Assembly: GCA_019416775.1 (NCBI GenBank)
Contig: DXWR01000317.1
Location: 1 to 8,574 of the forward strand
DNA: 8,574 bases
Direction of reading: 5' to 3'
Source of the DNA: Oscillospiraceae bacterium
Lineage (GTDB): Bacteria; Bacillota; Clostridia; Oscillospirales; Ruminococcaceae
The notes under the pieces were generated by a model. That model had not been told where the DNA came from, searched no databases, and saw only the letters and a program-made list of their open reading frames with translations. Positions 1-6,369 of this stretch are shown here, piece by piece (position 1 is the stretch's first letter; each line of letters opens with the position of its first letter). The translations under genes and the position numbers were made by a program.

Positions 1-52
1 CAACACTAATGCCAACAAGCAAATAAAAAATTTCTTTTTCCTTTTTTAACAT
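1..52 (-). CDS. N-terminus of an unidentified leftward gene, cut by the window edge
   Basis: The minus strand has an ATG at 52-50 preceded by AAGGAG nine bases upstream, followed by 17 open codons that run off the window. The visible peptide begins MLKKEKEIFYLLVGISV: a short charged start (KKEKE) and then a hydrophobic run that could open a signal peptide or first membrane segment. The codons are AT-rich (TTA, AAA, ATT, TTT), unlike the GC-rich genes to the right, and the 120 bases around the start are also AT-rich. It lies just past the phosphoglucomutase terminator, so it is probably a separate transcription unit. Too little is visible to name a function; that it is a real gene rests on the good ribosome site and open frame. 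Confidence 0.55.
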   Translation of the reverse strand, partial: MLKKEKEIFYLLVGISV

Positions 53-121
53 ATCTGGATACTCCTTATTTTTCCTTTTCTACAAAGAAAAGATCCTTTT
101 TGAGAACACCCTTCCTGCTTC

Positions 122-156
122 AAAAAACACGGCGAGCCAAAAAGGGACTCGCCGTG
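122..156 (-). terminator. Rho-independent terminator after the phosphoglucomutase gene
   Basis: A perfect 9-bp stem (CACGGCGAG at 128-136 with CTCGCCGTG at 148-156) and an 11-base loop are followed on the minus strand by six T residues (127-122). It sits 32 bases past the stop codon of the leftward phosphoglucomutase gene, which is the classical position and orientation. Confidence 0.93.
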
Positions 157-188
157 ACATTTAAGTTTAATTCCTGTTTTTATTTAGA

Positions 189-1907
189 TCAGAAGCCCAA
201 TTTCTTAGAGAAATCCGCTGCCAGTTCTTTTTGCTGGGCAGCCGCCTCCGCCTTGTTGTTGGCGATAGTGGTGTAATAAGCCTTGATCTTAGGTTCTGTA
301 CCGGAAGGACGAATAATGACCTTAGCGCCGCCTTCCAGATGGTACGCCAACACCTTAGATTTAGGCAGATCAATCTTAGTAACTTCGCCGGTGACCAGAT
401 TCTTGGATTCGTGGGTAATGTAATTGTCGATCTGCTCCACCTTCAGTCCCGCGATTTCCACCGGAGGATTGGCCTGGAGATCTTCCATAATCTCGTTCAT
501 CCGCTTCATGCCGTCCTCACCTTCGCAGACAAAGGACTGCTGCACGTGGTGATAATAGCCGTATTCATGATAGATGCTTTCCAAGAAGTCCAGCACAGTG
601 ACGCCCTTGCTCTTCAGGTAAGCAGCCATTTCACAGATCATCATGGAGCCTACCACTGCGTCCTTGTCCCGGGCGTGGGTACCCACCAGATAGCCGTAGC
701 TCTCTTCAAAACCAAAGATGAACCGTTCCGGATGACCTTCTTCTTCCAGGAAGTGGATCTGTTCGCCGATGTATTTGAAGCCGGTGAGCACCTGACGGAA
801 CTCAACTCCGTACTTCTTGGCAATTTTGCCGGCAATGGCGGTGGATACCACAGTGGAGACCGCTACCGGATCTTTGGGCATGGTGCCCCGTTCAATCCGA
901 GTGTAGCAGATGTATTCCATCAGCATAGCGCCGACTTCGTTGCCGGTGACCAGCACATAGTTGCCGTCACGATCCGGTACCGCAATGCCTACCCGGTCGC
1001 AGTCAGGGTCGGTAGCCAGCATCAGGTCAGCCTTGACCTCTTTGCAGAGCTTCAGGCCCAGATCCAATGCCTCCGCAATTTCGGGATTGGGGAAGGGGCA
1101 GGTGGGGAAATTGCCGTCGGGCAGCTCCTGTTCCGGCACGACAATCACATCGTCGATGCCGATACGGCTGAGGATGGTGCGAACCGGAATGTTGCCGGTA
1201 CCGTTCAAGGGAGAATAAACCACTTTCAAGCCGGCTTGCTTGCACAGATCCGCATTGATGGACTGGCTGAGCACGGCCTGATAGAAAGCTTCTTCCACCT
1301 CTTTGGGCACGGTCTGAATCAAGCCCTTGGAAACAGCTTCGTCATAGTCCATGGTCTTGACCCCGGTGAAAATATCCACGCTCTGGATATTGGCCAGCAC
1401 GGCAGCGGCGCCTTCGTCGGTGATCTGGCAGCCGTCATCGCCGTATACCTTATAGCCGTTGTACTTAGCAGGGTTGTGGGAGGCGGTGACCATAACGCCG
1501 GCCTGGCACTTCATGTACCGGGTGCCAAAGGAGGTGCAGGGCACCGGCATCAGCTGGCCGTAAAGCATGGCGGTGACGCCGTTGGCAGCCAGAACCCGGG
1601 CTGTTTCCTTAGCAAAGAGATCGCTCTTAATCCGGCTGTCGTAACCGATGCAGACTTTGGGGGAATCATACTTGGCATTGAGGTAATCTGCCAAGCCTTG
1701 GGTGGCCTGCCGCACCACATAGATGTTCATCCGGTTGGTACCTGCACCCAAAACGCCCCGCAAACCGGCGGTGCCGAAAGCCAGGGTTTGATAGAAGCGG
1801 TCTTTGATGGCTTCTTCGTCGCCAGCGATCTCTTGCAGCTCTTTCGTCAGATCCGGATCGTCCAGATCCTGGCTGGACCAGAGCTGATACAGTTCCATTT
1901 CAGTCAT
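189..1907 (-). CDS. pgcA: Alpha-phosphoglucomutase / phosphomannomutase (PgcA-like), 572 aa
   Basis: A cytoplasmic enzyme of the alpha-D-phosphohexomutase family that interconverts glucose-1-phosphate and glucose-6-phosphate (and often the mannose equivalents). It links glycolysis to sugar-nucleotide, glycolipid and polysaccharide synthesis. All four family signatures are present in order: the phosphoserine loop TASHNP at 141-146 (Ser143), the metal loop DPDCDR at 300-305, the sugar-binding loop GFEESYG at 399-405 and the phosphate-binding loop RPSGTEPK at 533-540. FGTAGLRG near residues 44-51 is the usual N-terminal signature. The 572 aa length fits the long PgcA type rather than the roughly 450-aa GlmM/ManB type. 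The start ATG at 1907 has GGAG seven bases upstream. The gene is alone in its unit, with its own terminator and a hairpin-containing leader. The family is certain; glucose versus mannose preference is not decided by sequence. Confidence 0.95.
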   Translation of the reverse strand: MTEMELYQLWSSQDLDDPDLTKELQEIAGDEEAIKDRFYQTLAFGTAGLRGVLGAGTNRMNIYVVRQATQGLADYLNAKYDSPKVCIGYDSRIKSDLFAKETARVLAANGVTAMLYGQLMPVPCTSFGTRYMKCQAGVMVTASHNPAKYNGYKVYGDDGCQITDEGAAAVLANIQSVDIFTGVKTMDYDEAVSKGLIQTVPKEVEEAFYQAVLSQSINADLCKQAGLKVVYSPLNGTGNIPVRTILSRIGIDDVIVVPEQELPDGNFPTCPFPNPEIAEALDLGLKLCKEVKADLMLATDPDCDRVGIAVPDRDGNYVLVTGNEVGAMLMEYICYTRIERGTMPKDPVAVSTVVSTAIAGKIAKKYGVEFRQVLTGFKYIGEQIHFLEEEGHPERFIFGFEESYGYLVGTHARDKDAVVGSMMICEMAAYLKSKGVTVLDFLESIYHEYGYYHHVQQSFVCEGEDGMKRMNEIMEDLQANPPVEIAGLKVEQIDNYITHESKNLVTGEVTKIDLPKSKVLAYHLEGGAKVIIRPSGTEPKIKAYYTTIANNKAEAAAQQKELAADFSKKLGF

Positions 1908-1922
1908 TGTCGTTCTCCATTC

Positions 1923-1962
1923 TCAAGCGACCGTTTTTTCTAAGGTCTCCTTCGTCGCTTGA
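1923..1962 (-). promoter_or_regulatory. Hairpin in the 5' leader of the phosphoglucomutase gene
   Basis: A perfect 9-bp inverted repeat (TCAAGCGAC at 1923-1931, GTCGCTTGA at 1954-1962) with a 22-base loop ends 15 bases before the phosphoglucomutase start codon, just upstream of its GGAG ribosome site. No T-run follows the stem on either strand, so it is not an ordinary terminator. It could be an operator dyad, an mRNA-stabilising stem or a translation-control element. I do not recognise a known riboswitch class. Confidence 0.4.
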
Positions 1963-2000
1963 AAAAGGAGCCTTTTCCCGCGCGCGCCAAAGGGGAAAAC

Positions 2001-2036
2001 AAAAGCCGTCCGCTGCACGGGAAAGCAGAGGCTTTT
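2001..2036 (-). terminator. Probable terminator after the lipoprotein gene
   Basis: On the minus strand, AAAAGCC and GGCTTTT form a 7-bp stem (2030-2036 with 2001-2007), strengthened by an inner CTGC/GCAG pairing, followed by GTTTT. It lies 23 bases past the lipoprotein stop codon. The T tract is short and broken, so termination may be partial. A further weak stem (TTTTCCC with GGGGAAAA, about 1972-1999) lies just downstream. Confidence 0.6.
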
Positions 2037-2059
2037 GGGTTTAACAAAGGTAGTGAAAA

Positions 2060-2731
2060 TTACCAGGCGGTAAAACCGAAGGTGGCTAGGTCATATCCCA
2101 CCTGAGGGAGCAGTTTAGTATCCATTTGATCCAATAACAAGATCAAATCCTTTTCAAAGTCCTGTTGGAACTGCGGTTGGGTGTAGTCTGATGGGGCGTC
2201 CTGTTCCAGCACGATCTCTTCCAGCACCGGCAGGTTGCCTTGACTCAAAGAAGCCCGGCTAACCGTTACCCCGCCGCTGGCGTACTGGTTATCGTAATGA
2301 AAATAAACAGCCGGGTCATTTTCATATAGGAAAAAGTACAAATGAGGGGCATCCAAAGAGGAAGTGGTGCTGTTCATGGAGCAGTCAATGAAAACATCCT
2401 CATCCCCGAAATAGGTGGAAATGGAGTAATTTACATTTTTTTCCACATAATCCAAAGCAGCAGAAATTCCTTTGCCTCCTGCTTCGCCGTTATTCTCCAA
2501 CCAGCCGTGGAGCCAATAGACAGGCCTGCCGTCATCGGGAAGCTGCACCTGGTACACCGCCTGGACGGCAGAATCTTCTTTCTTCGCCGCAGCGGATTCT
2601 TCCCACGCCAAACTGGAAGGAGTTTGGGAGACATCTTCCGACCTAGAAGGAGTGGCCACAGCTCTACAGCCGCAAAGCAGCAGCATGACCCCGCAGAGAC
2701 TGGCCGCCAAGCACAATCGTTTCCCTTTCAT
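2060..2731 (-). CDS. Small predicted lipoprotein of unknown function, 223 aa
   Basis: The N-terminus is a lipoprotein signal peptide: positively charged MKGKR, a hydrophobic core and a lipobox-like LCGC with the lipid-accepting cysteine at residue 22. The mature protein should be anchored on the outer face of the cytoplasmic membrane. Residues about 27-55 are a Ser/Glu/Ala-rich tether, followed by a folded-looking domain rich in aromatic and acidic residues (for example YWLHGW at 72-77, PHLYFFLY at 129-136 and VYFHYDNQY at 142-150). I recognise no family. The start ATG at 2731 has AGAAGGA about ten bases upstream. It lies only 36 bases downstream of the exported glycoside-hydrolase-like gene on the same strand, so the two are very probably co-transcribed and may act together at the cell surface. 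Export is well supported; function is unknown. Confidence 0.8.
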   Translation of the reverse strand: MKGKRLCLAASLCGVMLLLCGCRAVATPSRSEDVSQTPSSLAWEESAAAKKEDSAVQAVYQVQLPDDGRPVYWLHGWLENNGEAGGKGISAALDYVEKNVNYSISTYFGDEDVFIDCSMNSTTSSLDAPHLYFFLYENDPAVYFHYDNQYASGGVTVSRASLSQGNLPVLEEIVLEQDAPSDYTQPQFQQDFEKDLILLLDQMDTKLLPQVGYDLATFGFTAW

Positions 2732-2767
2732 GCCTTTCCCGTCCTTCTAAAATGGATGTTGCGCGGA

Positions 2768-3907
2768 TTACAAAACGATGATGCCGGACAAATTCAAGCC
2801 GTTCAGCAACGCCTGTTGTGCAGCGTAGTCGGCAGCAGAGACAATCAAAGTGACGTTGCCTCCGGCAGCCTGAACCTGTCCCGCCAGCTGAGTGAGCACT
2901 CCGGCGCTGTCCAAGGTTTCATAACCGGCCACAGCGTTGGCGCCGGTGAGAGACGCAAAGTCCATGGTGAAGGCTACATTGGTGCTGAGTCCGGCAAAGG
3001 TTCCGCCGTACTGAGAAGCGTTGATGCCCAGATAGCTCAAGGCATCCCCCACCGGCATGGCGGCAGCATTCAGAGAAGCCACGCCGTTTTGCACTTCCTG
3101 AACAAACTGAGTCAGGATGGCAGCCTGAGTAGCGCCGGTGGTATTGTGCTGGTTGATGACGGCAGAGGTGAACACATTCCCTGTGGGGAAGGCTACATCG
3201 TCCAGCAGAATGGTATGGAAGCCGGCGGTAGCGATCTCCTGGGCGATCTGCACCAGGTAGGTCCGAGCCACGTCGGTATAGGGATCCAGATAAGCAAAGG
3301 CGTTTTCCGCATTGGGGGTTCCCTGCCACAGCCGGGCGCCGCCGGAAGTAAAGGTGGCGTCGCTGCCGATGGAACCGTACCGGTCCACAAAGCAGCCCAT
3401 CCGGGCAATGGGAGTCAAGCCGGTCGCTTCAATGGTCTGGCAAAGCTGAGCGGCGTTGACTGCCCCGGTGACCACCGCACCATTATTCACAGCGCGGGTC
3501 ACGCCGCTGTTGTAGTACAGCGCTCCCTGGCCGTCCTTTAAGGTGACGGTGACGGCAGTATAGCCTTGAGCTTTCGCAGAATCCAAAAAGCCCTGCCACT
3601 GAGTGGGATCCAACAAAATATTCTGAGGCATGGACAGGGCGGTGTATCCCGGCTGCGCCGCAGGAGCAACGGCCCCTTCTTCTTCCCCGCCGGACACAGT
3701 GCCGTCCTCCAGCGCCGAAGACGTTTGGGAGGAGGTGGTTTCCCCGGTATCGGGAGCGTTAATCATACTTAAAATCCATCCCGTGGCCACATAAGCCAGG
3801 GCGATGATGCATAAAATAAACAGGACGAAGATTATCTTCTTACCCACCCGACCGGAAGAACGGCGGCGGGATTTGGAACGGTATACTTTTCTGCCTTTTT
3901 GGGCCAT
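2768..3907 (-). CDS. Membrane-anchored glycoside-hydrolase-like protein (DUF4015/GHL13-like), 379 aa
   Basis: Residues 1-24 are basic (RRRSSGR and similar), 25-47 form one membrane segment, and 51-87 are a Ser/Thr/Glu/Ala-rich spacer. This is the topology of a protein held outside the cell by an N-terminal anchor. The rest resembles the DUF4015 putative glycosyl hydrolase TIM-barrel family: an inspection of TIM-barrel-like strands (TAVTVTLKD at 117-125, PIARMGCFVD at 166-175), then YLDPY at 206-210, and a GF...LDDVAFP block at 229-241. The last block corresponds to the family pattern GFDEIQFDYIRFP, keeping Asp236 but with Asp237 and Ala239 where Tyr and Arg are usual. Substrate is unknown; a cell-wall or polysaccharide role is inferred. 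The ATG at 3907 has AAAGGAGA eight bases upstream. A promoter candidate precedes it and the lipoprotein gene follows 36 bases on. The family call is from recalled motifs only. Confidence 0.7.
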   Translation of the reverse strand: MAQKGRKVYRSKSRRRSSGRVGKKIIFVLFILCIIALAYVATGWILSMINAPDTGETTSSQTSSALEDGTVSGGEEEGAVAPAAQPGYTALSMPQNILLDPTQWQGFLDSAKAQGYTAVTVTLKDGQGALYYNSGVTRAVNNGAVVTGAVNAAQLCQTIEATGLTPIARMGCFVDRYGSIGSDATFTSGGARLWQGTPNAENAFAYLDPYTDVARTYLVQIAQEIATAGFHTILLDDVAFPTGNVFTSAVINQHNTTGATQAAILTQFVQEVQNGVASLNAAAMPVGDALSYLGINASQYGGTFAGLSTNVAFTMDFASLTGANAVAGYETLDSAGVLTQLAGQVQAAGGNVTLIVSAADYAAQQALLNGLNLSGIIVL

Positions 3908-3976
3908 GGAGCAGATCTCCTTTACAATTCTAACAACTCAAAGTACGTCCGGCAATCCGGCACTCTTACGACTTCT

Positions 3977-4004
3977 ATTATACACAATTTTCATGAGAGT
4001 GCAA
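3977..4004 (-). promoter_or_regulatory. Promoter candidate for the glycoside-hydrolase-like/lipoprotein pair
   Basis: On the minus strand a perfect -10 box TATAAT (3982-3977) lies 16 bases downstream of a weak -35 TTGCAC (4004-3999), about 70 bases before the start codon at 3907. The 147-base gap after the Rnf-like operon shows no convincing terminator, so some read-through from the membrane operon is possible. Confidence 0.55.
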
Positions 4005-4054
4005 GAGCGTTCCCAAAAAGCGTGCCGCCCATTTTACAAATATTTAGAAACTGT

Positions 4055-4660
4055 TTACAGAGCCACCGTATGGCCAATCATGCCATACACCGCCAAACTC
4101 AGCACCCCGATGTAAATCAGCATTGCAGGAAAGCCCCGGAAGGATTTAGGAATGGCCTTACTGCGAAGCCGTGGCGCCGCCACCCGCAGCATCCACACTG
4201 CCAAAGTGTAGCCGATGCCGGCCCCTAAACCGAAACCGATGACTCCAGCCAGATCCAGGCCGTAGCTGGTGGAGAGCAGCACGCTGCCCAGTATCACACT
4301 GTTTAACGCGGAGCGGTGGATACACAGACGCAAATCCTGTTTTCTGGGCTGCTTCACCTTTATGGTAGCCAGAATCGCGATGAGGTAGAACAAGCAGATC
4401 AGAATGCTGAACGCCAGGGGCATCAGCTCGTAGCTGTACACGCTTTGGTTGACCCAAGGGGTGATGAAATAAGCCCCAATGCTGGAAAGCAGGATGGTAA
4501 CGGTGAGCACCGCCCCAAAGGGCAGCAGCAGCCGGTGATCCCGCATCAGCCAAACAGCGGTGGAACTTCCCATCGCCCGGCTCAGCAGGCTGTTTTCCAA
4601 AAAGATGGCCACCAGGCCGTAAATCAACATCTGTCCCAGAAAGGAGAGAAACAGATCCAT
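4055..4660 (-). CDS. RnfA-like membrane protein lacking the cluster cysteines, 201 aa
   Basis: A polytopic membrane protein of about six segments in the Rnf-Nqr family (RnfA/RsxA/NqrE side). It aligns without gaps to canonical RnfA around ENSLLSRAMGSST (22-34), ends with the family-like block IPKSFRGFPA (170-179), and has the normal length of about 190-200 aa. In canonical RnfA the first segment carries GxCP and the fourth carries TNC, whose cysteines bind an intramembrane [2Fe-2S] cluster with RnfE. Here these are GSST (Ser33) and LNS (Ser121). Cys89 and Cys113 exist but not at those positions. The gene starts two bases after the RnfE-like stop, its ribosome site GGAGGAGGAA being the end of that gene, so translation is coupled. 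Family membership is clear; a role in electron transfer is doubtful. An rnfA symbol is withheld for that reason. Confidence 0.85.
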   Translation of the reverse strand: MDLFLSFLGQMLIYGLVAIFLENSLLSRAMGSSTAVWLMRDHRLLLPFGAVLTVTILLSSIGAYFITPWVNQSVYSYELMPLAFSILICLFYLIAILATIKVKQPRKQDLRLCIHRSALNSVILGSVLLSTSYGLDLAGVIGFGLGAGIGYTLAVWMLRVAAPRLRSKAIPKSFRGFPAMLIYIGVLSLAVYGMIGHTVAL

Positions 4661-4662
4661 GG

Positions 4663-5298
4663 TTATTCCTCCTCCCCATTGCCGGGTTTATTCAGGTGCT
4701 CCCGATAACGCCGCACCGCCGCCGCCAAAAAGCCAAGCAGCACAAAGCCGCCAAACGGCAGGGCCATCACCGAGAAGGTAAAGGGCAGAGTCACGGGATT
4801 GCCCCAAATGGTGTTGTAGGCCAACAGTTCCCGCACCAGTCCGGTGAAGAGGATCACCAGCTCAAAGCCCACAATATAAGTAACCAGCTTGAGCAGCATC
4901 TTTCTCTTTTTCAGGTGGAGCAAGCTTTCTTCCGTCTTGCCCACCAGCACCGAGTTGGTTACCAGCAAAGGCAGGAAGATCCCCACCTGCTGGATGTTTC
5001 CGGGAAACAAATCCCGCACCCACAGGGAGGTGGGGATAAACACCAGACAAGCCAGCAGCACCGCTGCAATGGCCCGAATGGTGAAAGGGGTCTTTTTGGG
5101 CAGAAAAGAGAGCAGCACCACGCTGACAAAGGTGATGACGGCAAAGGCCAAGCCCAGCAGGCAGGCATTTTTCAATGTGGTGGCCGCCACCACAATGGGG
5201 GCGATGCACAGTCCCTGGACCAGGACGGTGTTCCGGGTGAAGATATTGTCGTATTCCCGAAATCCTTGGCGGTGCTGTTGATACAAAGCTTTCAGCAT
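4663..5298 (-). CDS. RnfE-like membrane protein lacking the cluster cysteines, 211 aa
   Basis: A polytopic membrane protein of the Rnf-Nqr family on the RnfE/RsxE/NqrD side. NTVLVQGLCIAP (23-34) aligns gaplessly with the RnfE pattern N-x-x-LVQ-x-LG-x-CP, and GIFLPLLVTNSVLVG (106-120) with GIF-P-L-V-NC-GRAE. VRELL (155-159) matches the conserved LRE region. The two cysteines expected to bind the shared [2Fe-2S] cluster are Ala33 and Ser116. Cys31 is close but two residues out of register. I chose ATG 5298 because AAAGGAGG lies seven bases upstream; an upstream in-frame start (5328) would lie well inside the D-like gene. The start overlaps the end of the D-like gene by seven bases and the A-like gene follows two bases later. 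Homology is clear; the biochemical role is unknown. Confidence 0.85.
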   Translation of the reverse strand: MLKALYQQHRQGFREYDNIFTRNTVLVQGLCIAPIVVAATTLKNACLLGLAFAVITFVSVVLLSFLPKKTPFTIRAIAAVLLACLVFIPTSLWVRDLFPGNIQQVGIFLPLLVTNSVLVGKTEESLLHLKKRKMLLKLVTYIVGFELVILFTGLVRELLAYNTIWGNPVTLPFTFSVMALPFGGFVLLGFLAAAVRRYREHLNKPGNGEEE

Positions 5299-6266
5299 GA
5301 CTTTGCCTCCTTTTTCCGGCTGCGCCACTGGGTGATTTTATGGGACAAGCGCCCGCCCAGCCGGTCAAATTCTTTGGACAGGGGGCTGGCCAGCAACAGT
5401 ACAAAGCAGAGATCGGTTTCCAGGGCTCCCACGTAGCGGAAGCACATCACCCCTACCCCAACGCCGATGCCGTAAAACACCTGGCCCCAGGAGTTGTTTG
5501 GACCGCTCACCGGGTCGGAGGCCAAAAACAGGATGCCGAACAGCAAGATCCCGCTGCTGAGTTCATAGATCATGGAGGGCAAAATCCCGGCGGGCACCCG
5601 GGGAAACAACGCGGCAAACACCGCCACTGCCCCTACTGCGGCCACAGTGGTCCGCCAAGGAATGGTTTTCAGCAAACAAAGGGCCACTCCAATCACCAGC
5701 AAAGCGGCGATGCAGGTGACCCCCATAGCGCCGGAAAAGCTGCCCAGCAGCAGATCGGTGTAACTGACACTGGGGGTCCCCCCTACCGTCAGCACCGAAG
5801 CAGGAGAGGTGGCGAAGGTGATGGAAGAGGTGTCCAGCACCGGTTCCAGCCCCAGATTCTGCCCCACGGCGGGGTAGGACAAGGCATTGCTGCCAAAGGC
5901 CAGGCTCACCACAGCCACTCCCAAAGCGGCGGGATTGAAAATGTTCCGTCCGGTACCACCGAAGAGGTATTTTCCAATGAGCAGGCCGGTGACCACTCCG
6001 CAGATTACGCCATACCAGCTGATACTCACCGGCAGCAGCAGGGTGATCAATAAAGCGGTGATATAGGAGGATAGATCCCTCTTTTTCCGCTCCAAACCAA
6101 ACAGAGGGCGGAAAATCAAATCACAAAGGAAGGCGCAGACAAGGCCAATGACAAGCAACAGCGCCGCCCGTCCGCCGTACAGGCAGATGGGTACTGGGCA
6201 GAGCAGCAGCAGCGCCGTAAATAACCGGACACACCGGCTTTGGTATTGGGGAGTTAAACTGGGCAT
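5292..6266 (-). CDS. RnfD-like (NqrB-like) membrane protein with an altered flavin site, 324 aa
   Basis: A polytopic membrane protein of the RnfD/NqrB family, first gene of a three-gene operon. Family landmarks: FGGTGRNIFNPAALG (102-116) for the canonical FGG-G-N-FNPA block, DLLLG (171-175), LLKTIPWR (198-205), and the C-terminal FLASDPVSGP...GQVFYGIG (247-268). In canonical RnfD a (S/T)-G/x-A-T motif before the DLFLG block carries covalent FMN on its last Thr. The matching stretch here reads ITFATSPAS (149-157), so Thr153 may survive but Phe151 replaces the small residue and the upstream Asp is shifted. The block normally GETSA is GVTCI (182-186). ATG 6266 is preferred, with GGAGGGGGAAAGGA upstream; the alternative TTG at 6296 falls within the ribosome-site region. 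No gene for the flavin transferase ApbE, and no rnfC, rnfG or rnfB, lies in the window. Family sure, function open. Confidence 0.87.
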   Translation of the reverse strand: MPSLTPQYQSRCVRLFTALLLLCPVPICLYGGRAALLLVIGLVCAFLCDLIFRPLFGLERKKRDLSSYITALLITLLLPVSISWYGVICGVVTGLLIGKYLFGGTGRNIFNPAALGVAVVSLAFGSNALSYPAVGQNLGLEPVLDTSSITFATSPASVLTVGGTPSVSYTDLLLGSFSGAMGVTCIAALLVIGVALCLLKTIPWRTTVAAVGAVAVFAALFPRVPAGILPSMIYELSSGILLFGILFLASDPVSGPNNSWGQVFYGIGVGVGVMCFRYVGALETDLCFVLLLASPLSKEFDRLGGRLSHKITQWRSRKKEAKSC

Positions 6267-6366
6267 AGCAAAAATCCTTTCCCCCTCCTTCTCCAAGGCC
6301 GGACAAGCACCTTCCCGGGACGGAAGGAATACACTGTCCTAAGCCTATGCAGAGGAGGAGACGAAT
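6267..6366. promoter_or_regulatory. Divergent control region between the Rnf-like operon and the mecA-like gene
   Basis: About 100 bases hold the start signals of both divergent units. A perfect 6-bp inverted repeat with a 6-base spacer (CCTTCC at 6310-6315, GGAAGG at 6322-6327) sits in the middle and could be an operator serving both sides. I cannot assign convincing -35/-10 pairs in either direction; TACACT (6330-6335) rightward and TGTATT (6333-6328) leftward are only weak -10 candidates. Confidence 0.35.
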
Positions 6367-6369
6367 TTG
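6353..6369 (+). promoter_or_regulatory. Ribosome binding site that decides a TTG start
   Basis: AGGAGG at 6353-6358 lies eight bases before TTG at 6367. No ATG or GTG is available in frame nearby (the ATG at 6347 is out of frame), and the TTG gives the conserved family N-terminus MKIE. TTG is therefore the start codon. Confidence 0.85.

Noticed and set aside
231..1943. A 570-codon open frame antisense to the whole phosphoglucomutase gene
   Set aside because: It lies on the opposite strand of a gene with all catalytic motifs, has no family-like motifs of its own, and is the usual artefact of GC-rich codon use.
2342..3541. A 399-codon rightward open frame across the lipoprotein and hydrolase-like genes
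   Set aside because: It spans two well-supported leftward genes and their gap, lacks recognisable motifs and has no convincing ribosome site.
4696..5436. A 246-codon rightward open frame rich in Gln and His
   Set aside because: Its Q/H-rich composition is typical of the antisense of Leu/Val-rich membrane protein genes; the leftward RnfE/RnfD-like proteins explain the DNA.
5722..5733. SGAM in the RnfD-like protein as a mutated covalent-flavin SGAT site
   Set aside because: In alignment it falls after the DLLLG block, at the position of the family's later G-GET region; the true flavin-site column is the upstream TFAT.
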